Assembly (NCBI GenBank): GCA_914767715.1
Contig: OU612068.1
Coordinates: 11,658,001-11,718,000, forward strand
Origin: Membranipora membranacea
Lineage: Eukaryota; Bryozoa; Gymnolaemata; Cheilostomatida; Membraniporidae
DNA: 60,000 bases
Direction of reading: 5' to 3'
Part shown: one piece after another, positions 26,465 to 41,700 of the stretch
Position numbering within the stretch: position 1 is the stretch's first letter
Layout of the letters: every line of letters starts with the position of its first letter
Made by a program: the position numbers and the translations under genes
The notes under the pieces: model-generated
Databases searched by the model: none
The model's input: the letters and a program-made list of their open reading frames with translations, nothing else
Told to the model about the DNA's origin: nothing

Positions 26465-26975
26465 GAACGGGAAATAATAGTTGTTAAATATATAAAATTC
26501 ATTCATATGGCTGACTGAATGACTAGACTTGCAAAATAAACAAATTAAAAAACAACAAATATTTTGGTACAAAATGTCACCATATTCAATCATGTCACTG
26601 ATAAAAAATAACATGATATAAAATTTTGGATAATACAACAATACACTTATAAATATAATACAGTGTTCTCCTTATTGATTCTAAATATTCTAATCTAACA
26701 AGAATGGGAAACGAACCAAAAAGTAGTATTGCACAATAGTTTTGATAAGGAAATTCATAATAATATGATAGTCAGATGAATCAAAACCTTCTTAGCTCCA
26801 TACGAAGTAGAAAACATGACAGTATTACCGGACGCGAGGAGGCTGTGCGTGTGGATAATATTCACTCCTCATACTATGAGCGGATATTGACAGGTAAGTC
26901 TTAGGCTATGCTATATTAGTTGATGGTTGATTTACTCCTCATACCACGATCGGATAGAGCGTATAGTGATAGTAT

Positions 26976-30643
<3,668 letters not shown>

Positions 30644-30788
30644 ACTTCTGATACTTTGAGACACTCAGGGTGAAACTCGTCAATAACATATACCGTCACA
30701 GGCCTGTAGGATATTATTGAGTATTAGTCAGACTCAAGACAAGTTTGTTCTCGCTCTCAGAATAGAGAGAAAGGTCAGAGTGGAAGGG

Positions 30789-30866
30789 TTATCTATCAAT
30801 TTCCTCAATCTTGGAAGTGGATATATGGGTGATGGTAGCACCATGTTGTTTCATTAATTCTATCAT
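30789..30866 (-). other. Unassigned exon-like open segment upstream of CDK5
   Basis: After an acceptor-like GTGTTTAG, 25 codons read MIELMKQHGATITHISTSKI and continue EEIDR before TAA. It is out of the CDK5 coding path. I do not recognise it; it may be chance or the last exon of a small gene. Confidence 0.25.
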
Positions 30867-31847
30867 CTAAACACAAAATTTATTAGTAATGAAAGGGCTG
30901 TCTGTCTCAAGTCCACTCAGACATGGGCTTAAAGGTAGTCTGTTGTCAAAGTTTGCTTACTGCGATCTCTTCAGATTAGCAGCCAAAACATTAGAGTTAC
31001 TTTGTAAGTAAAGCATATTTGTGATGTCATTGAAAGTACCACTTACATGGCGGTAAGTCAAGCTCAAAAAAGGACAAGGTCGCTTAGGCCAGGGAGAATT
31101 CCATTCCCCCTGGTTAGGCCTATGTGCCTTATCACAGTGGGGCAGGGCAGTCAGAATTTGCCAGAGAACCTATGATCTCATGTTATTTAGGCTACATGTT
31201 GTTGGCTATGAACCCATGATAAGTCATGCACCTCAATCCTTTGAGAACAGAGTTTGTAGTACAATGAGAATTATATTCAAATAGCGACATAATCACAACT
31301 AGTCTGAAGAAAAAGTAACTATAATTTTGAGCATGATAGTTATAATATGATTGCTACAAGGGTAGTAGATAATACATACTAAACCCTTCCCTGCTGACCC
31401 TTTGCTTATTATTATTAATTATCCCACCTCAAATCTTCAGTCTTCTTCTCAGGTCTGCCCAAGAGCAAATGTAAATAATATTGAAATCCTCACTGATTTA
31501 TGGCACAAAGGTCTGAAGGCTCAATTTCAAATGTAAAATTATTCAGACCAAGATTTCAACTATTTTCTACTGGTCTTTCATTCTTTCACCAATTTTCTTC
31601 TTGTCAAGAAATACAAAGTTTTTTTTGTTTTAACTGTAGCCTTTAAGCTACTTAATATGTTTCTGTTTAGTGGTGGATTTTCATAGAAAGCCCTCTAATG
31701 AAAATGAAGCATTTAGAAATCCCAGCAACAGATCAATTTCCTTCCTGTAGTGAGTCAAGTTTTAACTTTTCTTTCAAAGAAAAAAAAGAAAATGATTTGT
31801 TTTGTGATCATAGCAAGGATAACTAGCCCCATGGCAAAGCTCAGCTT

Positions 31848-31897
31848 TAGCCTGTCTTGATAAGCTTTGACCGAACAAGGCTTCTCAAGACAGGCTA
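31848..31897. repeat. Fold-back TAGCCTGTCTTGATAAGC hairpin
   Basis: TAGCCTGTCTTGATAAGC and GCTTCTCAAGACAGGCTA are inverted 18-base arms with one mismatch around a 14-base loop. Partial relatives occur at 1328-1345, 26418-26464 and 49862-49874. Confidence 0.8.
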
Positions 31898-32377
31898 GAT
31901 CTTAGCCACCAAGCAGTAACTACCAACCAAATGAATATTGCCAATGACTGCTGACTGAGAAATCACAATTCAATGTTAATTCTGTCTGAGTACTGAGTAC
32001 TTTGTTGACCAGAATATGGATAAATTTGTGCTCTGAGGCAATTGGTGTCATTTATTCTTTTGTTACATCAGGACTATAACTCCTTGGTCAAATTGCACAA
32101 AATCGAGAATCAATCAGTTATTCACTTCCACACCAGTGATTAGTTAATGTTGCCATATCCTCTAATTGATAAATCAATGAACTCCCTCATTTCATAATAG
32201 GGATTAATCATGCAGCCTCTCATTTATTGATGCAATGAGCTCATTGACTGATGACAATGATTATACTGTTCAATGAACTCCCCCTCAGTTCATTGTATTG
32301 TTTGAACATTGTTGCTCCTTGGTTGAAATTTCTTGTCAGCTTAAACATTCCTGTGTATCTACTTTTTAGCATTAGAG

Positions 32378-33784
32378 ATGTCTGGGATACCTCCTAAAAG
32401 TTGGCAGCCACCAAGGGTTCTCATGCAAACAACGTAAGTAACCTGCCATTTCACATTATCTTAAAACCATGAACTTGAGTAGAACTAGATATGGGCCGAA
32501 AAATACCCAGTACATCTTTGATACATATTATATAACAAAATCACAACATAGCTTATACTGTGTTTATGTCTGCTTGTAATGGGACCCTTACACATAGATA
32601 AAGGACCAGTCCACTCTGTGTTGATAACATCACGTTGCTAAGTTGTTAATGTTGCGATGTTAAATTTAAGGTCATCCCTAAAATCGTCCCCTTATATCAT
32701 ACATTAGTGATACAAGGCTTCTGGTTCAAGTTATTTCTGATTCCAATTTTGATAGCATGGGTGACATGGAGGTTGAGCTTTATTGGAAGCATGCATCAGA
32801 GACATGTAGGAACTTTGCAGAGCTTTCACGCAGAGGGTACTACAATGGTGTCATATTTCACAGGATCATAACAGATTTTATGGTGCAGGGTGGTGATCCT
32901 ACAGGCACAGGTGAGATCACTTATTTGGACAGTTATTCTCTTGCCCATTCACGGATGTGCAGAAAAAGATATATGACTTACATGGGCTGTTTTACGTGCT
33001 TTTGTAACGAAACATGGCCAAGATATGGTAATCTGGAAAGTAATACGGCATATATGTAGCAGATTGATGGGCTTTTTGTCAGACACAATGACAATGATAC
33101 CTGCTCTCAGTAACTATGCTACATGGCCAAAACTTCCTTGACAGGTTGACACATGTTGATTCATGGCTGAAGCCAGTTAAATGGAATATGAAATCCCTCC
33201 CTGTTGTATGATTTCCTGTAATCTAGATCAAGAGATATTTATTGTGTTATCTGTATCGACTTTAATTCTAGGAAGAGGCGGGGCATCCATCTATGGTAAA
33301 GAATTCAGAGATGAAATACATGAAGACTTGAAACATAGCGGTATGGTTTATTATGAATCAAGTTTGACAATACCCATATCTTGGAAACATTCCGAACTGA
33401 TATCAATATTATTTTAACAGCACTGTAGTAAGCACTTAACATCCATAACAATTTATGAACATCAATCTAATGTAACTAAATCTTTTTGACCCTTATCATT
33501 GGACTATTTGTGTCACACCATTCAATTGTGACAAAACAAAAATGAAAAAAATTGTGTTTGCAGGCGCAGGAATCTTTTCCATGGCTAACAGCGGACCAAA
33601 CTCTAACGGCAGTCAATTCTTCATAACGTTAGCACCCACTCAATGGCTTGATGGGAAACATTCGGTATTTGCGAGAGTAGCAAAGGGGATGCCGGTGGTC
33701 AAAATGATGGGTATGGTGGAGACAGACAAGGACGATAAACCAACTGTTGAAGTCAAAATAATCAAATGCTCTGTGATAGCGTGA
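32378..33784 (+). CDS. PPIL1: PPIL1, spliceosomal peptidyl-prolyl isomerase (complete)
   Basis: PPIL1 is a single-domain cyclophilin that binds SKIP/SNW1 and enters the active spliceosome. Exons: 32378-32433, 32756-32910, 33272-33340, 33564-33784. The product is 166 residues, the same length as human. The N-terminus [14 protein letters not shown] matches the family pattern. The catalytic region [19 protein letters not shown] supplies Arg55, Phe60 and Gln63. [19 protein letters not shown] and FARV line the proline pocket. The fold ends with VEVKIIKC. All junctions are GT-AG and in phase. Nothing looks damaged. Confidence 0.98.
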
Positions 33785-33996
33785 CAAGTGACAGCTGTAG
33801 AAAAATGTAGTTTTATTTGTACATATTGTATATGGGTGATCATGTATATATTGCACCTAAGATCCAGGGGTATAAATTTCTCTGCGCAATTCAAATGTGC
33901 CCGACAAGTGGTAGTTTTGTCCTCCTGTACAATGTGCCCACGACTCATTCAAATTCACTTTTGAAGGATACTATTATGTCAATGTTATCAGTTATG

Positions 33997-34018
33997 AACA
34001 AGGAGCTTACTCCTTGTT
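33997..34018. repeat. AACAAGGAG / CTCCTTGTT hairpin after PPIL1
   Basis: Perfect 9-bp arms around CTTA, about 215 bp after the PPIL1 stop and ahead of its AATAAA. It could fold in the 3'UTR. Similar arms occur after WDR59 (25822-25850) and at about 34210-34237. Confidence 0.7.
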
Positions 34019-34117
34019 TTGAACACTTATCAATATTTTTAAGATCAAGAATATGAGCAAGACAAGAAAACCCTTTTAGCCAGATAGCAATGAAATATTT
34101 TAATTTACAATTATGCC

Positions 34118-34123
34118 AATAAA
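34118..34123 (+). terminator. Polyadenylation signal of PPIL1
   Basis: AATAAA 334 bp after the PPIL1 stop, in CCAATAAAAATATTT. Confidence 0.65.
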
Positions 34124-35722
34124 AATATTTACCTTACACAAACACAAAAATGAGACCAGGCTGAGCCAGCTATTGTTTAACTGCTACTTACAAGCCACTG
34201 ACATTTTACTAAGGAGTTAGCTTCTCTCACACTCCTTGATTTATCAATGCAGCAAAGAAATAAGTGAGTGGAGATTGAATCTCTTGGCTAGCAAAGAACC
34301 AAAACATATGTTTGGGTATTTTGGTGGAGTTGCCTCCTTTTATTTTTCAACAAAGAAACCTATTCCGGCATTGCACTGATGGTATTGGTAGTTATATTAA
34401 CTGGTGCAAGCTTGCTAAACAGAGTTATGAGTAATAATCTACGAGTTTAAGGAAGGGGGAAAGAAAAAAAAAGTTACTTAGTAAAGGAACAAAAATTACA
34501 CACTAATGCTAATGAAAAATCGAAGCTAAACTGTAATAGTGACTAGTCAACCAGACCGTCAGTAAAGTTAAATGAAATACACCACAACACTCAAAAACAG
34601 TTAAAGTTATATTCATCTTTTTTTTTCTTCTCAAAAACAATTCAGAATTTTGTTACACACTCAGTATTCAGTTACCGTTATTCCTACAATTGAAAATGTC
34701 AAACATGTCGTTATATTCAAGCTCGGTATTTTCGACGCTATAGTTTTTTCTAGAATTCGCAGCGACACACAATTTATGTTGTCTCACAGTTACAGCAATC
34801 GCCAGCCAAAAGGGTGCAAATTTGTGGCTAGTTAGCCAAAGGTTGAAAAGCATGCAGCTGATGATTAAACCAATGATTGTCTTACACGTTCATGGCAATC
34901 ATAGCAAAGGTTGCCATTCAGGGCAGACTACAAGAAAGCATTTACCTGTCAAATTATAAGCAACCAGTTTACAAAAAAGCCTCTTACATCAAGTGCTTAG
35001 CCTTACAGAACAGAACAAAAACTCAACAAATGAAAACACCTTACTAGTGCCTCAATAACTTAGTGTGGAGTATGCATGTAAAATAGTATAGTTGGATATA
35101 CTATCAAATTGTACATAACAAATTATGGGCATAATAAATATTATGCCATATCACGCTGGCACTAAGTATAAAAAATACGAGAGTAGTAAGGCATATATAA
35201 ACAAAGGCGGGCGCCGCTTTAAAATATCCTCAGATAAATAGACCTCAAATATGCGCCAGTCATGTACAAAAAGCCGACATGAGGCAAACAACAAATAACT
35301 GATGATTAGGGGATTTGTTCTGTGGTACATTTTTGCAGCTTAGTTCATCATGGTAGGTAAAAACATCATACAAAACACAATGTACAAGTACAACAATGAG
35401 AAGACTAGAGCCGGCTCCTTACTACTGAAATAGGGTCATAACGTCAGGCCAATATCAGCTATGTATATGCTTTAGGTAGGTAATTGATTCATAAATATAA
35501 ACACATAATATTACCTACATGGAAAGAAGTAATAGACTAAAAACACACATGCATGTTATAAAGAACAATGGAAGTTACCTGCCGCCGGGCTTGTTCTATA
35601 GCAGAGCATTTCTTATTAATATACTGCGTACACGAAGTCCAATACTGATGACAGAATCTGGCGCGTCTCGCCTCTCAGAGGAGCGATTCCAGCTCATAGA
35701 CTGCGCCAGGATGAATGAGTAT
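34124..35722. other. Convergent spacer PPIL1 / FAM120, no gene seen
   Basis: It contains an AAGGAG-CTCCTT hairpin at about 34210-34237 and otherwise AT-rich sequence. The part next to 35723 is presumably the FAM120 3'UTR. Short open frames on both strands overlap each other and show no family motif. Confidence 0.7.
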
Positions 35723-38700
35723 TTAAGTTGTGTCTACTGTATGGTTGCTAGCACCTTCTAGCTCATCAGTAGTTGCGTTTCCATTGGTGAGATTGTTAAC
35801 GCCATGGTTCTCAGTTATTTCCTGTCAATTGAAAAAAAACCTTTCATTTCAGGAGTGTATCTAAGTAACTACTTGATCTAACTCAGCGACAAGATCGCAG
35901 GTAGTTAGACAAAATACTTTCTCAAGTCATGAAATTACGGCAAAGTGTGTCTTAATATAAACAAAAGAGAATCAATTGGTTGACAGCTCAAGAAATTGCT
36001 TTCTGATTAATTGTTTTTTTGGGAGGTAGGGTGAGTGTTACAGTGGCTGGTGACACTCAATTGATCAGATTAACATACAATAGTAAATGTGGATTCAAAC
36101 ACTCATCTCAACAACCATCCAATTACGTCATGTTACACTGACCATATCTCAACCTCAAAGACTTCCGATCCATCCCTTTATCACAAGGATATTAACTCTT
36201 ATACCATATGTTTAATTGTTTCAAATTAACAATGCCTTACTTTGTCTTCAGCCTCGTCAGCTTTCTCCGTCTTTGTGGCGATCATTACTGGCTTCTTACT
36301 GATTGGTTTTTGCTCTGAGTTGTTCGCATTCTGATTTCTGTTCTTGTTCTACGAAGACAAAACAAAATGTTGATAAACAATACTTTACAACGACTTGCGC
36401 AACTTTGTGGGAACTGAATCTTCTCAATTCTATATGGCCCTGAATAAAATAGCTGCCTGTCCTTTTATCAAGGGAGAAACTCATCATAAATGATATCCAA
36501 TACATTCGCTGCTCTGTACAAACCTGTCTGCTTTGGTTGTAGCCGTGTTTCCTGTCTTGGTAGTATTTACGGGGAGGTTTATGCTGATGTTGATGATGAT
36601 GGTTGTGGTGCTGATGGTAGCCGTAGGGCTGGTAGGGATGATAGTCATTGAGCGGGCTGCCGAAGCCTGCTGACGCTTGGTAGTCTGTTGGTACATGATT
36701 GTGTTGAGTGTGATCTCCTCTAGTTCCTGGACGTGGGCCCCATGTAGCTACCACCTGACCAGCGACCTGTTATATTATACGGAGTGGCATAGTTTATCGC
36801 AATCCATTGATGCTAAATGCGCTATATAATACAACCCTACATATATTTTTGCAAATGCTACCAATTGAGACATGCTCTAGCAATCTATCTGCGTAATGGA
36901 GTTATAACCACTCATCTGTTTTAAAAGGTTGGTTGAAACCTAACTAAAATAATGACTCAAGACTATGTAATCAACAGATAATTATTAGATCATATGTGAT
37001 TGGATATACTCAGTAAGTAAGGTCTATCATTTTCCGTAAATCTTTTGTTAGTGATGGGAAGGACAAAGATTGAGTGATGACTTTACATATGAGAATGTAT
37101 TGATGGCAGATGGGCTTGTTAGTAGATGATAATGAACATATCTTACCTGCAGTTTACCACCTCTATTGTCTAGTCTTGAGTTGACTGGCATGAACTCTCC
37201 CATCAGACTGCCTTTACCTGCAAAATAGTCAATCAGAATTAATGTGATGTTACAGCTATAAAATACAAATGGCGCAGTGTAATGTGTCATAAGAGTGGCC
37301 AGAATACAAGAAAGTATACAAAATACAAGTAAATATGTCTTGTTGTCTAGAGTTCGTCAAACTTTAGCAACTTTTTACATTGTGACCATACCATGATCGT
37401 AAAACCTCGTAATAAAGTCATAAGACTTATAAATGAAGGTGACTGATAAAATTTTACATGTAGACGGGCTTATAGCTGAATCATGTTTTAATTTTTTGTA
37501 GATTGATCACAGAGGTTATGTCTTTGAAATGGTGTGTGGTGACTGGTATATGGGAAAAAGTTATTTGAAAACACAGCAATTCAATTATAAGTCTGGTGAG
37601 GTTTTTTTGCGATAATCACCGGATACCCAAGGTCAATAATGTGACAGTAAAAAGAGGAAGTCACTTTAGTCTGAGGTATGCTAATTAGCAGACAATTGAT
37701 TCTCACATTGAAGATTCAGTAATCATAGGAGGAGGAAACCACACTGGCTGAAAAAATACAATTTTGGAAGCACTTGTATGTTCTGTGTCAAATGATTAAA
37801 CCTGCACAAGGTGGTGCTCAAGACCATAGATATGTGCTAGCATACAAATATTGAATGTCATTAAATATTTGGGTCTTTCCATTTTATTTTCAACGACTGT
37901 CATTATTCTACAAATTGTAGCTCAGAAAACTTAGAAGGATACAAATTTGCTAAATGGCTGTTGCTTCAAAAAAGCCGAAAGAGTCCCAATTAAAAAGCCC
38001 ATATTTTGCTTGTTAGCTATCAAACATTTATATTTTCAAAATGTTGCAACTCGAGAACACCAGTTTGAGTGCGAAAATTATCTCAATGTTGAGATCAATC
38101 TCATATATAATGTAGATAAGTATCTATATTAAATAGATATTTTAATAACATTAAATTAATATTAAATCTATTTTATTAAATATTAATATAAAATCTATTA
38201 ATTAATAGATATTCTATTAATTAATAGAAATATATTAATTAATATTAAATCTATTAATATTAAATATATTTTAATTAATATTAAATCTCATATTTTAATA
38301 ATTCAGAGGTATCCAACTTTAAATTAAATTTCCTTGAGAGTAAGCAATTATTAATTAGTTTACATTATCCCATTATGTCATTTCACTAATCCTTTATATA
38401 ATTTTTAAAAGAAGAACATTGTTGGATAATTAGTTTTCATTTAAATAAGGGATTAGTTTAATTGAGTTGAAAGTATCAAAATATGAGATAACGCTTTTTA
38501 CCAGCAGTGGGCAGATTTGTCGTCATAGCACTAGATGTGGGCACCTATTTTAACTATAATCTTTTAATGATCTGGAGCAACCTCTCTGAGGTGATATACT
38601 GATGACTTTGATGGACCTAGGGTCAGGTAGAAATGACGCCCACACTCAAGTCTGATTATAAGATAATAAGAATGAACTAAAACCACCTAATGTGAATTTG

Positions 38701-41700
38701 TGCTTGACCATTAGTCAAATATCAAGGATTGTCTTAACAAGAACTGCGCTCAATTTGAACAATTGATCATTAACATTATCAGGCTTACCTCGACCATGAG
38801 ATGAGATACTAGGTCTGAGATATGCAGTAGGAGCGGTGAATACTCGGCCACCTGTCAGGGTACTGGTCATGTACTGTAAACCTATCTTCTCACCGCCGAG
38901 TTTATCCTCCAGACCGTGCCAGACTGCCTGACGTAGTCTCTCCATCACTATCACCTGAGCCATCTACAGAACACCCAAACATGCATGGAACATCACACTG
39001 TGGTCGCCAACTTGGAAGCAAATTTTCTCATGAAACATTGAAAAACATATTTCTAAGAACAAACTCTCATACATCAACGTTCAGTGATGTTACTCAGCAT
39101 GATCATAAACATATCATGAATGTACAGAACACATAGGCAGACATGGAAAATCAAAAATGAAAGACATTTTCTCTTGCAACTTTGAAAACATAATTCTAAG
39201 AACAACCTCATATACGTCAATGTTCATTGATGTTACTCAGCATCATGTTATGCTATATAAGTTTTCTGATGCATCCTATTGATATTCATTGGTAAATTCT
39301 GTAAAACATGCTATGGTGCGAGCCTGTTAATTGTCGTGGAAAGCTCTCTTACTAAACATAAAAGATGTCACACTATGCCAACTACAGGATAACCAGTGGT
39401 AAGATCACAAAATTTTATCCTATTTCCATCCGTTGCTGTTGCTGTACCTACTTGTGAGATCTCCATCAAGTTGTTCACACACAAGCTGGTATGAGTGGGA
39501 ATAACTGGTGTGATTGTGTGATAGTTACAGATTAATTTTACCAGTTTCATTATCACATTACAGACAAATATAGGATTTTCCAGTGATGTGGGGGCGCTGC
39601 GAGGGTTTATTAGGCACAGAGTGCTACATGTGGGAATGGTTATCTCAGTTAATCCCACACAGTGATTCCTGCTGATTCCATTACCATCATAATAAAAACA
39701 TGGTTATAAAAGAATCATCCATTGGTATACTTTTTTATTTATCCGGTGGATTATCTAGTTTACTCTGGAAAGTACATACCTGGCCATCACAGAGGTCGAG
39801 CCTCTGGCCGTGAGAGGCACTGGTCGCCTTGAGTAACTTATACTGGAGTAGTTTACCGTCGAAGCATAGCCAGGGGAAGCTCATCTGTTTGCGTACTGGA
39901 GCACCGCATACATCATTGACTAGCATAGCGTGCTGTAGACCAGCCATAACAAGGCTGGCTACGTGAGCACCCCGTGGATTGATCAAAGGCAACTGCAGAA
40001 ATAAGGCTATTATGGTTGCGGGTTGAGAATAATTGTCAGCTTACAGTTTTTTTATCATGTAACATAAGGCTCTCTAAAAGTGCCAATCATGTGAGCGCTC
40101 AAATATGAGAACTTTACCATACAGGAGCAGAGGATAGTTAAATGTGCAACATGAAACATGTAAATTGCATAACAAATTATGTTAAACTGTAGTATTGTGG
40201 TTATAAACCGGCTGTACTATAATATTAGAACTGAAATAGTGCCGCCCATTCTCTCAAATTCCACCCATTTTTCTGATACCTTAGAAGTTGACAGAGGACT
40301 CCATGAAATGACAGGCTGAGTGTGAATGAATGGAATGGGAAAAGTCTTTGTTTATTTGGTGTTAGAGAAATGAAACGCTGTAATCTTTATTTTTGGTAGA
40401 AAAAATACACAAGACAGTGGCAAATGCTCTCATGCTAATTGTATCATGTTCTTACCTGCATATCTTGCATAGTCTGTACATCAAAAAGCACATTGGATGT
40501 AACCATAGCCAAGACTGCATCCACTTCACTAACTGTCAACTCTGCTGAATCTCTCTTGAGCAAATATCTGAAAGTGGTGTATATATAAAGTATATAATAT
40601 ACCGATTTTAAGGGTAGATTGAAGTGGGGACGTTAAACTGACAAAACTATGATCAAAGCATAGTTATACAGGGTAGGGCAGTGTAGGGAGTGTGCAGCAC
40701 ACTCACAACAGCATATAACATTGTGAAATTAAAATCTAAATACATGAACTTGGGCTAACCGGCATTATGATACACCCGGAATACTAATTGCTCATCAAGA
40801 ACAACCCGTGCATCGCATTGACTCTCTGTAACAGCACCTTGACAAAGGTTGTGTAACCAACTAGGGAGATGGGCAGGAGGTAAAATACTTCAATCATTAA
40901 TCATAAATTAATGGATGACTTCTCCCGCCCGCCCGCCCCGCCACATCCTGGTCGTGCAGCGTTGCCTGGTGGGTAGTCACCTGTTACTGGTAGAATCGGT
41001 GATTATTTCTCTAATCAGGGTAAGATTATAATTAAAACTGATTCATTTACTCGTTTTTCGCCAGCTTATTGTTCTTTGTAAATTGTAAGATTTCATAGAA
41101 TGGTAATTACAATTTTAAATAAACTCATTGTAAGACAGTGCACATAAGGTCCGTCTTGGGCCGGAGGGAGGAGGTGTTGGGGCCATTGGGCGGGGCAAGA
41201 GTCAGAGGGAGTTCAGACCCCATTCTAACGGGTATCTTCTTGTGAATTGCATGAATACCTGAACAATATCACCAAACTAAAGGGTCATCAAACAGGAGTA
41301 TATATCTCCTTATACGTAATATGGTTATAGTTGTTCCTACCTGAGCACTGTACATATGAGGATGAATCGCTCTGGAACCTGAGTTGTATTGGACATGTAT
41401 GGATTCTGTCCCACCTCCATACAGCTCATAAAAGCTTTCATTCTTCTCATCTTATTCTCTGGTTTGACACCGAGCCACAGGCTCTCTACAGAGGGTACTG
41501 GCCAAGAGACGGGCTTCACTGACAGTTCGTGGTCTACATCAGCACCCAGAGGTCCCAGGTAATGCTCAACAACCGTTATAGTAATATCATCTACACAAAA
41601 AAAACATTCACACATTTAGGTAAATATATATTAGATATAGTAGGTAGAGGACATGTCTGAATTATAAGGGCAGAATATAGAACAAGTCCTCATTTACATT

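Larger units (their letters stand above)
25269..26975. other. Convergent spacer and 3'UTRs of WDR59 and CDK5
   Basis: It contains the WDR59 3'UTR, a GCAAGGAGTT / AACTCCTTGC hairpin at 25822-25850, CDK5 polyadenylation motifs (TTTATT at 26197-26202 and 26225-26230 on the plus strand), a TAGCCTGTC / GACAGGCTA hairpin at 26418-26464, and copies of the CDK5 stop region at 26865-26960. I see no additional gene. Confidence 0.7.
30644..32377. promoter_or_regulatory. Divergent spacer CDK5 / PPIL1
   Basis: The 1.7 kb between two divergent starts must hold both promoters. It contains the fold-back at 31848-31897, several CAATGAACTCC motifs (32176-32300) and a likely 3' splice site (CTTTTTAG at 32362-32369) just ahead of the PPIL1 ATG, which suggests a 5'UTR intron. 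Confidence 0.5.
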
